A stretch of 64,000 nt of DNA from Desulfobulbus oligotrophicus (GCF_016446285.1 NZ_CP054140.1:725501-789500), one strand, 5' to 3'. Shown: positions 1 to 10,198, counted from the stretch's first letter. Program-made: numbers and translations. Notes: a model not told the origin generated them from the sequence alone.

Positions 1-586
1 GGCCGGCAAGGCTGGTTTCATAACCGGGCTCTATGTGGTTCTGGTACCGTTGATCGGCCTGCTCTGGGGGCAGAAGACCACGGCCGGCACCTGGCTCGGT
101 GCAGCAGCCGCTGCTGTCGGCCTGTACTTGCTCAGTGTGAACGAGGACTTTTCCATAGAACCCGGAGATCTCTTAGAGCTGTTCGGCGCTGTTTTCTGGG
201 CAGGGCATGTGCTGGTTCTGGCCTACCTTTCGCCACGAACAAATCCGGTACGGCTGGCCATGGTCCAGTGCGTGGTCTGCGGTGTGTTGAGCCTGGCTGT
301 CAGCCTCGTCACCGAATCATTCAGCCTGGCTGCTCTTAGCGATGCCGCCATACCGCTCATCTACGGCAGTGTCTTTTCCGTGGCCGCCGGGTACACCTTA
401 CAGGTTGTGGTGCAACGCAAGGCACATCCTTCCCATGCCGCCATTCTTCTCAGCCTTGAGTCGCCCTTTGCCGCCCTGGGCGGTTGGCTCCTGCTGGGGG
501 AAATCCTCTCTGGTCGGGCCATGGTCGGCTGCGCGCTGATGCTGACCGGAATGCTGGCCTCCCAGCTGTGGACCAGAACACGGTAA
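1..586 (+). CDS. EamA/DMT-family permease, C-terminal part (5' end outside window)
   Basis: The frame is open from base 2 and reads AGKAGFITGLYVVLVP before any methionine, so the gene begins upstream of the window and only the C-terminal half is present. The visible 194 or so residues contain alternating hydrophobic stretches (about five membrane segments) and the motif region PFAALGGWLLLGE, typical of the second EamA repeat of drug/metabolite transporters. By family it is an inner-membrane exporter of small metabolites; the substrate cannot be told. A GTG at 35 could be mistaken for the start but lies inside a conserved helix. It is followed by 221 bases before the next gene. The family call is strong, the function is general. 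Confidence 0.85.
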   Translation, partial: AGKAGFITGLYVVLVPLIGLLWGQKTTAGTWLGAAAAAVGLYLLSVNEDFSIEPGDLLELFGAVFWAGHVLVLAYLSPRTNPVRLAMVQCVVCGVLSLAVSLVTESFSLAALSDAAIPLIYGSVFSVAAGYTLQVVVQRKAHPSHAAILLSLESPFAALGGWLLLGEILSGRAMVGCALMLTGMLASQLWTRTR

Positions 587-725
587 ACTACATCCCTAAA
601 AGCAGATCAACATGTCTGCAGGCGGTCTTTCCACCTGTTTCACCCGCATCTTCCCGGTTCAAGGCGATTGCCGGAACAACGGTGTGCTGGTAAGATAGCA
701 CCTGTCCTGAGACTTTTATCACCGA

Positions 726-765
726 CTGCCGGAGAGCACGATCAGATCGATCCGTTCTCCGGCAG
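726..765 (+). repeat. 10-bp inverted repeat in the ettA leader
   Basis: CTGCCGGAGA (726-735) and TCTCCGGCAG (756-765) are perfect inverted copies around a 20-base loop that is itself rich in GATC. The hairpin ends 42 bases before the ATG of the ABC-F gene. No T-tract follows, so it is more likely an mRNA structure or a protein site than a terminator. Its role is unknown. Confidence 0.45.
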
Positions 766-807
766 CGGTTGCAAATACATTTCCACAGAGGAGAAAAAAG
801 AGAATAC

Positions 808-2493
808 ATGGCCAATGAACCAAACAAAATCATCTATTCGATGATCAAAGTCAGTAAAAAATACAACCAGAAGCAAATTTTAAAAGACATCTCCCTCTCC
901 TACTTCCATGGGGCTAAGATCGGGGTGCTTGGCCTTAACGGCTCCGGCAAGAGTACCCTGTTGCGTATTCTGGCCGGTATAGACAAGGAACATGAGGGAA
1001 AGACCGTCCTCTCGGAAGGCTATACCATCGACTATCTGCCCCAGGAACCTGCTCTCGACCCGGACAAGACCGTCCGTGCAATCGTTGAGGAGGGGGCACA
1101 GACCACGGTTGACCTGCTCAACGAGTTCAACGCTATCAACGAAAAATTTGCCGAGCCCATGGACGATGATGCCATGCAGGCTCTGATCGAACGCCAGGCC
1201 CAGGTACAGGATCGACTTGATGCAGTGGACGCCTGGAACCTGGACTCACGCCTGGAGATGGCCATGGACGCCTTACGCTGTCCACCGGCGGACACACCCT
1301 GCGGTGTGCTTTCCGGTGGGGAGCAACGACGGGTGGCTCTGTGTCGTATCCTCCTGAAAAACCCGGATATCCTACTTTTAGACGAGCCCACCAACCACCT
1401 GGATGCCGAGTCTGTGTCGTGGCTGGAACAGCATCTGCAGAAATACCCAGGAACCGTGATCGCTGTTACCCACGATCGTTACTTTCTCGACAATGTGGCC
1501 GGCTGGATCCTTGAACTTGACCGCGGTCATGGCATTCCCTGGAAGGGAAATTACTCGTCCTGGCTGGAACAGAAGCAAAAACGACTGGCAACAGAGGAGA
1601 AAAAGGAAACGGAACGCCAACGTACCCTGGCCCGCGAGCTGGAATGGATCCGCATGAGCCCGAAAGGACGACGGACAAAGTCAAAGGCCCGCATCACAGC
1701 CTATGAAAACCTGCTCAATCAGCAGAGCGACAAGGTTGCCGCAGATCTTGAGATCTATATCCCACCGGGTCCGCGGTTGGGAAAACTGGTTATTGAGGCC
1801 AGGGATCTCAGTAAAGCCTATGAAGACAGGCTCCTGATGGATACGCTCAACTTCTCCCTGCCACCGGGCGGTATTGTCGGCATCATCGGTCCCAACGGTG
1901 CCGGCAAGACCACCCTGTTTCGCATGATCACCGGCCAGGAACAGCCCACCAGCGGGACGATTCGTGTTGGTGAGACGGTCAAACTGACCCATGTGGATCA
2001 GTCCCGGGAGGCACTGCAGCCGGATGACACGGTCTTTCAGGCGATCAGCGAGGGCCAGGAGACCATCTGGCTCGGCACCCGGGAGGTCAATGCCCGCGCC
2101 TATGTGGCTAAATTCAACTTCAGCGGCAGCGATCAGCAACAGAAGGTGAGCGAGATCTCCGGCGGCCAGCGTAACCGGGTCCATCTGGCCCGCATGCTTA
2201 AAGACGGTGGTAACGTGCTGCTGCTGGACGAGCCGACCAACGACCTGGACGTGAACACCATGCGTGCCCTGGAAGAGGCCCTGGAGAACTTTGCGGGCTG
2301 CGCGGTGATCATCAGTCACGATCGATGGTTTCTCGACCGTATCGCCACCCACATCCTTGCCTTTGAAGGCAATTCCGAAGTGGTGTGGTTTGAAGGCAAT
2401 TACTCGGATTACGAACAGGACTATAAAAAACGCAAAGGGGCAGATGCGGATCAACCCCACCGTATCCGCTACCGTCAGCTCACCCGCGATTAG
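808..2493 (+). CDS. ettA: Energy-dependent translational throttle protein EttA (ABC-F)
   Basis: 561-residue soluble protein with two ABC ATPase modules and no membrane segments. The first module has Walker A GLNGSGKST (about 42-50), signature LSGGEQRR and Walker B DILLLDEPTNHLD; the second has GPNGAGKTT, ISGGQRNR and VLLLDEPTNDLD. The N-terminus MANEPNKIIYSM aligns with the EttA subfamily, and the long charged linker between modules (KQKRLATEEKKETERQ) matches the P-site tRNA interaction motif. By family it binds the ribosomal E site and gates entry into elongation according to ATP/ADP ratio. The start at 808 is chosen over an in-frame ATG at 769 because it matches family N-termini and lies downstream of GAGGAG. 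It appears to be a single-gene unit with a leader hairpin. Confidence 0.93.
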   Translation: MANEPNKIIYSMIKVSKKYNQKQILKDISLSYFHGAKIGVLGLNGSGKSTLLRILAGIDKEHEGKTVLSEGYTIDYLPQEPALDPDKTVRAIVEEGAQTTVDLLNEFNAINEKFAEPMDDDAMQALIERQAQVQDRLDAVDAWNLDSRLEMAMDALRCPPADTPCGVLSGGEQRRVALCRILLKNPDILLLDEPTNHLDAESVSWLEQHLQKYPGTVIAVTHDRYFLDNVAGWILELDRGHGIPWKGNYSSWLEQKQKRLATEEKKETERQRTLARELEWIRMSPKGRRTKSKARITAYENLLNQQSDKVAADLEIYIPPGPRLGKLVIEARDLSKAYEDRLLMDTLNFSLPPGGIVGIIGPNGAGKTTLFRMITGQEQPTSGTIRVGETVKLTHVDQSREALQPDDTVFQAISEGQETIWLGTREVNARAYVAKFNFSGSDQQQKVSEISGGQRNRVHLARMLKDGGNVLLLDEPTNDLDVNTMRALEEALENFAGCAVIISHDRWFLDRIATHILAFEGNSEVVWFEGNYSDYEQDYKKRKGADADQPHRIRYRQLTRD

Positions 2494-2503
2494 GCCGGCA
2501 TGT

Positions 2504-2542
2504 GCTCCTCCGAGTATCTTTTCCGGCATGCCGCGGAGGAGC
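2504..2542 (+). terminator. Hairpin after ettA, possible terminator
   Basis: GCTCCTCCG (2504-2512) pairs with CGGAGGAGC (2534-2542), starting 11 bases after the ettA stop. The 9-bp GC-rich stem is suitable for termination, but no T-run follows, so it may be a weak or factor-assisted terminator or a 3'-stabilising hairpin. Confidence 0.4.
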
Positions 2543-2719
2543 CTCCAGCCACCTGTTGGTCTTGCCGTATAGCACAGCAGCCACATCACGGCCACCCGCC
2601 CCCGATTTCCTGTGGCATAAGTCCTGGTCCATGCTTATACATTTGACCTATGCCTGTTGCAGATCCGGATGCCTGTAAAACTTACGCCATGAAACACTCG
2701 CCACTCCAGTAAAGGACAG

Positions 2720-3877
2720 ATGACCATGAGCCCCTCTGCCGACAATGAACATGCACCACTGTTGGTGGAACGCCGATACTTTACCTTTGCCGAGCCTCCC
2801 AAACAGATGCAGCTCGACTGCGGTGCACACCTGGGCCCGATTACCCTTGCCTACGAGACACTGGGTGAGCTGAACGCCGACCGGTCCAACGCCATCCTGA
2901 TTCTGCACGCGTTCTCCGGTGACTCCCATGTTGCCGGCCGCCTGAGTATCGATGATGAACGACCGGGCTGGTGGGACAACATGGTCGGCCCGGGAAAACC
3001 GGTGGACACCTCCCGTTATTTTGTCATCTGCTCCAACATTCTCGGCGGCTGCTCCGGCTCTACCGGTCCCTCATCGATCGACCTTGCAACCGGTAAACCG
3101 TACGGCCTGCATTTTCCCATGGTCACCATCAAGGATATGGTGCGGGCGCAAAAACACCTGATCGATCACCTGGGGATCAGCACCCTGATGGCACTGATCG
3201 GTGGTTCGGTGGGCGGCATGCAGGTGTTACGCTGGTGTGCCGACTTTCCGGAAATGGTGGGTTCCGCCATTCCCATGGCCACAACCACTAGGCATTCGGC
3301 TCAGGCCATTGCCTTTAATGAGGTGGCACGACAGGCAATCATGGCTGATCCGGCCTGGAACAACGGTGACTACTATGGGGGGGGCGGTCCGGCCCATGGT
3401 CTGGCGGTCGCACGCATGATCGGGCACGTCACCTATCTGTCCGATGAGGCCATGCGGGAAAAGTTCGGTCGCCGTCTGCATCGCAACGCCCTTTCCTTTG
3501 ACTTTACCGGTGACTTCCAGGTGGAAAGCTATCTCCACCATCAGGGTAAAAAGTTTGTCAATCGTTTTGACGCCAACTCGCTGCTCTACATCACCAAGGC
3601 CGCCGACTACTTTGATCTTGAACGCGGCGGCAACCAGCTCATCAACGAAGCTCTTGCCAATGTACCCTTCCTCATCATCTCCTTTACTTCGGACTGGCTT
3701 TACCCCACCTACCAGTCCCGTGACATTGTCTCTGCCCTGAAAAAGAACGGCAGCGATGTCAGCTTCTGTGAGATTGAGGCTCAAGGGGGCCATGACGCCT
3801 TCCTGCTGCCGAACAGGCGACTGGATGGCCTGGTCAGCGGTTTTCTCGATCGGGTATATCATGACCGCTGTTTATAA
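2720..3877 (+). CDS. metX: Homoserine O-acetyltransferase MetX
   Basis: 385-residue alpha/beta-hydrolase-fold acyltransferase that acetylates the hydroxyl of homoserine from acetyl-CoA, the first committed step of methionine synthesis. Visible hallmarks are ILHAFSGDSHVAG near the N-terminus, the nucleophile elbow GGSVGGMQ with the catalytic Ser, the Asp region FTSDWLYPT and the His of QGGHDAFLLP near the C-terminus. Full length for the family. The start at 2720 follows AAAGGA. It overlaps the metW start by 17 bases, a conserved arrangement suggesting translational coupling. A succinyl-CoA preference, known in some MetX proteins, cannot be excluded from sequence alone. Confidence 0.93.
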   Translation: MTMSPSADNEHAPLLVERRYFTFAEPPKQMQLDCGAHLGPITLAYETLGELNADRSNAILILHAFSGDSHVAGRLSIDDERPGWWDNMVGPGKPVDTSRYFVICSNILGGCSGSTGPSSIDLATGKPYGLHFPMVTIKDMVRAQKHLIDHLGISTLMALIGGSVGGMQVLRWCADFPEMVGSAIPMATTTRHSAQAIAFNEVARQAIMADPAWNNGDYYGGGGPAHGLAVARMIGHVTYLSDEAMREKFGRRLHRNALSFDFTGDFQVESYLHHQGKKFVNRFDANSLLYITKAADYFDLERGGNQLINEALANVPFLIISFTSDWLYPTYQSRDIVSALKKNGSDVSFCEIEAQGGHDAFLLPNRRLDGLVSGFLDRVYHDRCL

Positions 3878-4496
3878 TCAGGAACTCGGCAATATGCGGT
3901 TTGATCTCCAGGTCATTGCCTCCTGGATTGAACCCGGCTCACGGGTGCTGGATCTTGGCTGTGGGAACGGTGATCTGCTGTATTACCTCAAGCATCACAA
4001 GCAGGTGATCGGCACGGGCATTGAATTTTCCGAGGAGAAAGCCGCCCGTTGCATAGAACGCGGTCTCACTGTGCTGCAGGGGGACTTCCGGCATGAAGTG
4101 AAAGACTATCCCAAAGGCCGGTTTGATGTGGTTGTGCTCAGTCAGACCCTGCAGCAGATTCAAGACCCCAAGGAACTGCTCATCGATCTGCTGTGGATCG
4201 GCCGGCGGGTGATTGTCAGCTTTCCCAACTTCGGCCACTGGTCAGCCCGGCTGCAACTCCTGTTCACAGGGATGGCACCAGTTAACGATCAACTGCCCTA
4301 CGAGTGGTACAATACTCCCAACATTCGGGTTATCACCATCAAAGATTTCAAACGTTTTTTACACCTGTTCGGCCTGCGCATTGTTCGCGAGGTGGCAATC
4401 AATACCCATCATCACGAATTCAAGGGCAATATTATCCGAACGTTGAAAAACCTGCGCGCCACCTACGGCATCATGATGCTGGAGCGCGTCACCTGA
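3861..4496 (+). CDS. metW: Methionine biosynthesis protein MetW
   Basis: 211-residue class I SAM-methyltransferase-fold protein. Motif I VLDLGCGNGDLL lies at about 30-41, followed by GIEFSEEKAARCIERG and VVVLSQTLQQIQDP, all typical of MetW. In proteobacteria metW follows metX and is needed for homoserine acetylation activity; its own methyltransferase activity is not established. An ATG in the same frame at 3756 lies inside metX, and the protein from 3861 (MTAVYNQELGNMRFDLQVI) matches family N-termini, so 3861 is chosen. It is followed after 23 bases by the serine acetyltransferase gene, linking methionine and cysteine synthesis in one transcript. Confidence 0.92.
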   Translation: MTAVYNQELGNMRFDLQVIASWIEPGSRVLDLGCGNGDLLYYLKHHKQVIGTGIEFSEEKAARCIERGLTVLQGDFRHEVKDYPKGRFDVVVLSQTLQQIQDPKELLIDLLWIGRRVIVSFPNFGHWSARLQLLFTGMAPVNDQLPYEWYNTPNIRVITIKDFKRFLHLFGLRIVREVAINTHHHEFKGNIIRTLKNLRATYGIMMLERVT

Positions 4497-4519
4497 ACTT
4501 TCTTTCCTCAGAGATTACC

Positions 4520-5484
4520 ATGCCGCAACACGACATACGAGCTGACAGTTGCAGAATCGAAGCCTTTACCGCCGAGCGGATGCGCAACCCGATACCGGCG
4601 GCAGTGAACGCCCTGGTTGAGGGCTTTAAAAACGGTCGCTGGACAAGTCATATCGAGCCGGTACCGATCCCCTCAAAGGGGGAGGTCATCGATCTGATCG
4701 AACAGGCGCAGTGTATTCTCTTCCCTGGTTTTTTTGCAAAAGACATCCTCAGACCGGAAAACCTGGACTATCATCTCGGCCGACAGCTCAGTCTGTTTTA
4801 CGAAAATCTGGCCAATCAGATCAGCTCGGCCATCCGTCATGACTGTTTCCGGCACAACCAGGCCTGCATCCTGTGCAATGAACGGAGCTATGAATACGCT
4901 GCAGCGCTGATCGACAGCCTGCCGACCATCCGTAATCTCCTGGAAACCGATATTGAAGCCACCCTGACCGGTGATCCGGCCGCCGGTAACGCAGACGAGG
5001 TTATCTTCAGCTATCCCGGGCTGTTTGCAACCATGATCTATCGGCTGGCCCATCGTCTCTATGAACTGAATGTTCCTCTCATCCCGCGGATCATGAGCGA
5101 ACATGCCTATCACCGCACCGCCATTGACATCAACCCGGAAGCCAGTATCGGCTCCCACTTTTTCATTGATCACGGCGCCGGAGTGGTGGTCGGTGCCACA
5201 ACCACCATTGGCAACAGGGTGCGGCTCTACCAGGGCGTTACCCTGGGCGCTCTGTCACTGCCCCGGGATGCCGGTGAACGGCTGCGCAATGTCAAGCGCC
5301 ATCCCACCATTGAAGACGACGTCATCATCTATGCCAATGCCACCATCCTCGGTGGTGCCACCGTGATCGGGGCACGATCCATCATCGGCGGCAACGTCTG
5401 GTTGACCGAATCTGTGGGCCCGGACACCAGAGTGATGCTCGAACCGCCCAAACTGGTCTACATCGGTGAAAAAGGAGAACAGTG

Positions 5485-5485
<1 letters not shown>
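4520..5485 (+). CDS. cysE: Serine O-acetyltransferase (long N-terminal form)
   Basis: 321-residue protein that makes O-acetylserine for cysteine synthase. The C-terminal third is a left-handed beta-helix of hexapeptide repeats (GAGVVVGATTTIGNRVRLYQ, GVTLGA, then IIYANATILGGATVIGA). The catalytic His lies in IDHGAG and the paired His in SEHAYHRTAIDINPEA. The N-terminal domain is longer than in E. coli CysE, resembling the roughly 300-residue serine acetyltransferases of several anaerobes. The ATG at 4520 starts a plausible N-terminus, MPQHDIRADSCRIEAF; an upstream in-frame ATG at 4304 is inside metW. The stop overlaps the start of the cysteine synthase gene (TGATG), which points to coupling. 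Confidence 0.9.
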
Positions 5486-6411
<926 letters not shown>

Positions 6412-6535
6412 CCCCGCCTGCCGGGACTGCCGGACACAGCTGAAGTGGACGGCCCATACCGATCAGAACCCGCTCTTTTTGTCGTGCAGCGGTTGCAATG
6501 ACCAACTGTACACGTGTGGAGTAATGGAACCAGCA

Positions 6536-6745
6536 ATGAAGGAACACCTGCGACAGACACTGCAGCGCCGCCTCGACATCCTGCGGGAGGAGACGGCCTT
6601 TTTCCCCGCTGATCTGGGTATCGAGCCGAAACAACTGCTCAGGGAAACCGTGGAAGAAGACCTGGCGATCGCCAAAGTTGATGGCAATCAGAAGGAGATT
6701 GAACAGTGGACCCTGGCCCTGTCTTTACTTGATGAACTCACCTGA
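6536..6745 (+). CDS. Small conserved hypothetical protein
   Basis: 69-residue soluble, acidic, helix-rich protein beginning MKEHLRQTLQRRLDILREE and ending ALSLLDELT; no cysteines or membrane segment. I do not recognise the family. ATGs at 6479 and 6524 are alternative starts; 6536 is preferred because the downstream sequence has clear amphipathic-helix character, but the ribosome site is weak. It sits 124 bases downstream of cysK on the same strand and may be the last gene of that operon. The next gene is convergent. Confidence 0.55.
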   Translation: MKEHLRQTLQRRLDILREETAFFPADLGIEPKQLLRETVEEDLAIAKVDGNQKEIEQWTLALSLLDELT

Positions 6746-6802
6746 CCATCCACCCGCCTTTCTGCTGATCCTTTCACCACTTGCAGCGGATACGACTGCA
6801 AA

Positions 6803-6835
6803 CACCCGGACAGTCGACTGCTGACCGTCCGGGTG
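6803..6835. terminator. Hairpin between convergent genes
   Basis: CACCCGGAC (6803-6811) and GTCCGGGTG (6827-6835) form a perfect 9-bp stem with a 15-base loop in the gap between the small gene ending at 6745 and the convergent gene ending at 6854. There is no long T-run on either side. The position suggests a bidirectional terminator. Confidence 0.5.
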
Positions 6836-6853
6836 AAGAGTACCGGCCACTGA

Positions 6854-8542
6854 TTATCTCTTGCGCGGATAGGGCCAGGCCACGATACCGCCCTCCATCA
6901 CCTTCACATTGGTGTACCCGTGGGCGCGGAGAATGCATTCAACTTCGTAACCCCGCAGCGAGATCTTACAAAAACAGATGATCTCAGCGGCTTTGTCCGC
7001 CGGCAGCTCATCCAGCCGGGAGCGCAGGGTGCCAAGTGGAATCAGGTGTTCGCCGACACCCAGGTGCATCTCCTCATACTCATCCGGGTTGCGGCCATCC
7101 AGAAGAAACAATTTTTCTCCGGCCTGCAGCTTTTCCCAGACCTCGCGTACACGTATACCGGTCATCCGCCCCTGCAGTTTATTCTCCATGATGTGGCCAG
7201 CGGTTATGAAGTGGTCAATGGCCGGTGAAAAAGGCGGAGCATAGGGCAGATCGGCATGAACAGTTTCGGCAAGGGTGAGTTTAGCCTGGACAGCCATGGC
7301 AGCGGTGGCGATCTGTCGACTGACATCGCCGAGACCAACGCACTGGTAACCGAGAATCTGCTGGTGTTCGTCAACCAGCAGTTTGGAGATGAGGATCCTG
7401 GCTCCCATGAACCCGGGCTTATCCGGGCTGGCATTCACCACCGTGGTATAGTTGCGCAAGCCGGACTTTTCAGCTGCCTGTTCGGAGAGGCCGGTGGAAC
7501 CGGCGGTGAACTGGAAGACCTTGCAGATGGCAGTATGCGCTGTGCCGGGAAAGGTGACCGTGTTGCCGACAACAATATTTTCGCCGACAACGCGCCCCGC
7601 CAGGTTGGCAAGGTCGCCCATGGGTGCAAACACCGGCTTCCGGGTGATACGACTCGGGATCTCCGTGCAGTCACCGGCTGCGTAAATGGCCGGATCCGAG
7701 GTCTGCAGGTACTGGTTGACCGTGATACCGCCACATTCACCGATACTCAGACCTGCTTCACGGGCCAGCCCGCTGTTGGGCCGCACACCAACCGCAAGCA
7801 CTGCCAGACCGCAGTCGATCGTTTTGCCGTCAGCCAGTTGAACACCGGTTAATCGGCCATTGTCGCCTATAAAAGCACTGACACCGACACCGGTCAGAAC
7901 CTGAGCCCCCTGGGATCGCATATGATTTTCAACAAGCTTGGCCAGGTCCCAGTCAAGAAAGTTGAGCACCTGATCCATTGCTTCGACGAGCGTCACCTGA
8001 ATGCCTGAACTCTGCAGCGCCTCACATACCTCAACGCCGATCAGTCCTCCACCGACTATCACCGCATTTTTAACCTCACCGGCATCACGGACCGCCCGCA
8101 GATAATCGGTGTCCGCCATGGTCAGCAGGGTGGTGATTCCTGCCAGATTAATCCCGGGAATCGGTGGTTTGACGGCAACAGCACCGGTGGCGATGACCAG
8201 TCTGTCGTAGGCTATGGTCTGCTCTGTACCGTTTTTAAGGTCACGACAGTGGACCTGCCTGGCGTTCCGATCGATGGCTCTCACCTCGGTTTCAACCAGG
8301 GCCTTGATATTTTTGGCCTTCTGGAAGAAGGTCGGATCACGGATGACACCGGCCGGCGTGCACAACAGCTGCCGGCGGTCGTTAAATACACCCCCGATAT
8401 AGTAGGGATAGCCGCAGGCGGCCATGGAGAGTTCCGGTGATTTCTGAATAATGGTGATGTCGGCAAATTCATCAAGCCGGCGTGCCTTGGACGCTGCCTT
8501 GGCTCCGGCAGCTGATCCACCGATCACAACAATCTTTTTCAT
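6854..8542 (-). CDS. CoA-disulfide/persulfide reductase with C-terminal rhodanese domain
   Basis: 562-residue FAD-dependent pyridine nucleotide-disulfide oxidoreductase fused to a rhodanese. The FAD Rossmann motif VVIGGSAAGAKAA opens the protein. SMAACGYPYYIG holds the single active-site Cys (about residue 43) that defines the CoA-disulfide reductase group. VIVGGGLIGVEVCEAL binds NAD(P)H, and YAAGDC closes the FAD site. Residues about 465-560 are a rhodanese domain with active loop CFCKISLRG. Family members reduce CoA disulfide, CoA persulfide or polysulfide with NADH, so a role in sulfane-sulfur metabolism is likely. It is divergent from the sigma-54 activator at 8712, with 169 bases between them. 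Confidence 0.9.
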   Translation of the reverse strand: MKKIVVIGGSAAGAKAASKARRLDEFADITIIQKSPELSMAACGYPYYIGGVFNDRRQLLCTPAGVIRDPTFFQKAKNIKALVETEVRAIDRNARQVHCRDLKNGTEQTIAYDRLVIATGAVAVKPPIPGINLAGITTLLTMADTDYLRAVRDAGEVKNAVIVGGGLIGVEVCEALQSSGIQVTLVEAMDQVLNFLDWDLAKLVENHMRSQGAQVLTGVGVSAFIGDNGRLTGVQLADGKTIDCGLAVLAVGVRPNSGLAREAGLSIGECGGITVNQYLQTSDPAIYAAGDCTEIPSRITRKPVFAPMGDLANLAGRVVGENIVVGNTVTFPGTAHTAICKVFQFTAGSTGLSEQAAEKSGLRNYTTVVNASPDKPGFMGARILISKLLVDEHQQILGYQCVGLGDVSRQIATAAMAVQAKLTLAETVHADLPYAPPFSPAIDHFITAGHIMENKLQGRMTGIRVREVWEKLQAGEKLFLLDGRNPDEYEEMHLGVGEHLIPLGTLRSRLDELPADKAAEIICFCKISLRGYEVECILRAHGYTNVKVMEGGIVAWPYPRKR

Positions 8543-8664
8543 GGATGCTATTCCTGTTGGTTGAGTAAAGAGTTCTGTTCATTACAGTCGTTCAGCATAC
8601 ATTTAATACCTGTGATCGACAAGTAATGTGCAGAATGATGATTGCATACCTCGACAATAATGAT

Positions 8665-8698
8665 GATAACTGTATACAATTCTTTGAATTGATAACTG
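8665..8698. promoter_or_regulatory. Repeat cluster upstream of sigma-54 activator
   Basis: Two direct copies of GATAACTG (8665-8672 and 8691-8698) flank a perfect inverted repeat CAATTC-TTT-GAATTG (8677-8691), ending 14 bases before the activator start. This could be an autoregulatory operator in the divergent promoter region. No known regulator is assigned. Confidence 0.35.
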
Positions 8699-8711
8699 CA
8701 GAAAACAGAGC

Positions 8712-10109
8712 ATGAGTAAAAAAACAGTCCAACAGCCCATCGAGGCGACCGACATTATTCTGGAAAGCATTTCAGACGGTGTGTTCACAGTGGACCATGA
8801 GTGGCGGATCACCTCGTTTAACCGGGCCGCTGAAGAGATAACCGGTGTACCGCGTCAAGAGGCCATTGGCCGGTTCTGCTGGGAGGTCTTTCGTTCCAAC
8901 ATGTGCGAGGGAGACTGTGCACTGCGTCGGAGCATGAAGGAGGGACGTTCCTTTGTCAGCAGCTCAACCTACATTATCTCCAGCGAAGGCAAGCGTATGC
9001 CCATCAACGTGTCCACGGCACCGCTCCGCAATGAGGCCGGTGAGATCCTCGGCGGAGTGGAGACCTTCCGTGACAACACGGTTGTTGAAGAGCTGCGTCG
9101 TGAGCTCAGCGGCACCTTTCACCAGGGAGATATGGTGAGCCGCAGCAAACTGATGCAACGGATCTTCTCCGTGCTGCCGCAAATCGCTGAAAGCGATTCA
9201 ACGGTCCTGATTGAGGGTGAAACCGGGACCGGCAAAGAGCTGATGGCCAAATGCCTTCACGAACTCTCAACCCGGCGGGAAAAACCCTTTGTGGCCATTA
9301 ACTGCGGCGCCCTGCCGGATACACTCCTCGAATCCGAACTGTTCGGCTACAAGACAGGGGCCTTCACCAATGCGGTGCGTGATAAACCCGGCTACTTTGC
9401 CGTGGCCGAAGGGGGGAGCATTCTGCTTGATGAAATCGGGGAGACCAGCCAGGCCTTTCAGGTCAAACTACTGCGGGTGCTGGAAGAACGGGAGTTTCAA
9501 CCCCTTGGGGGGATCACCCGCAAACATGCCGATGTTCGCATTCTGGCTGCAACCAATCGCGATCTCGAAGCTCTGGTCGACGAGGGTACGTTTCGTCGCG
9601 ATCTCTTCTACCGGATCAACATCGTCCGTTTAGTTCTCCCCCCTTTGCGTCAGCGCAAGGAGGACATACCTCTGCTGGTGGAACGGTTCATTGACAAGAT
9701 GAACCGTCTGCGCGGCAAGGCAGTCACAGGCCTGGAACCGGCGGCTCTGGAGCGGCTGATGAGTCATGACTATCCGGGCAATATCCGCGAGCTGGAAAAC
9801 ATCATCGAACATGCCTTCATCCTGTGCAGCCAGGGCCGGATAGGTCTGCATCATCTTCCCGCCTCCCTCAGTCCCCGGGAAGCAGCAGCAGAGGCAACTT
9901 CTTCTCTTTCTATCCGTGCACAACAGCAGACCACCGAAGCCGAGATAATTCGCGAAGCCCTCATCCGTAATGCGTACAATCGCCTTGCAACAGCCCGTGA
10001 GCTCGGTATGCACAAGAGTACCCTGTATCGGAAGATCAAGAGGCTGAACCTTGCACTGCCCAATGTTGACGGCCGCAGTACCCGCAAAGATCACCCTACG
10101 GTTGCATGA
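8712..10109 (+). CDS. PAS-domain sigma-54-dependent transcriptional activator (Fis family)
   Basis: 465-residue enhancer-binding protein. An N-terminal PAS domain (about 12-125; SDGVFTVDHEWRITSFNRAAEE) contains two cysteines in SNMCEGDCALR, a pattern common in anaerobe sensors of this type. The central AAA+ domain has Walker A GETGTGKE and Walker B SILLDEIGE. The sigma-54 contact loop reads GAFTNA instead of GAFTGA. The C-terminal Fis-type helix-turn-helix is RLATARELGMHKSTLYRKI. It lies directly upstream of the ORP-like genes, and the Desulfovibrio orp operons are controlled by sigma-54 and a cognate activator, so this protein probably controls the locus. The inducing signal is unknown; redox is plausible. 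Confidence 0.9.
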   Translation: MSKKTVQQPIEATDIILESISDGVFTVDHEWRITSFNRAAEEITGVPRQEAIGRFCWEVFRSNMCEGDCALRRSMKEGRSFVSSSTYIISSEGKRMPINVSTAPLRNEAGEILGGVETFRDNTVVEELRRELSGTFHQGDMVSRSKLMQRIFSVLPQIAESDSTVLIEGETGTGKELMAKCLHELSTRREKPFVAINCGALPDTLLESELFGYKTGAFTNAVRDKPGYFAVAEGGSILLDEIGETSQAFQVKLLRVLEEREFQPLGGITRKHADVRILAATNRDLEALVDEGTFRRDLFYRINIVRLVLPPLRQRKEDIPLLVERFIDKMNRLRGKAVTGLEPAALERLMSHDYPGNIRELENIIEHAFILCSQGRIGLHHLPASLSPREAAAEATSSLSIRAQQQTTEAEIIREALIRNAYNRLATARELGMHKSTLYRKIKRLNLALPNVDGRSTRKDHPTVA

Positions 10110-10132
10110 TCGCACCACTACAGTCGCACATC

Positions 10133-10148
10133 GTTGCACCCTTGCAAC
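10133..10148. promoter_or_regulatory. Candidate activator-binding site upstream of ORP-like operon
   Basis: GTTGCA-CCCT-TGCAAC is a perfect 6-bp inverted repeat about 115 bases upstream of a sigma-54-like promoter sequence, a normal distance for an upstream activating site. GTTGC elements also occur upstream of the other sigma-54 promoter at about 35300. Assignment to the activator at 8712 is inference. Confidence 0.4.
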
Positions 10149-10198
10149 TGTAGCCGGCGACGCAGCCGACACCCCATGCGCAGTCGACAGCATATGAT

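Noticed and set aside
1681-2595. 304-codon minus-strand open frame
   Set aside because: It is antisense to ettA, whose two ATPase modules are complete; no motif is seen in the antisense frame.
2590-2719. Possible SAM riboswitch before metX
   Set aside because: The gap is short and I see no SAM-I, SAM-II or SAM/SAH core pattern.
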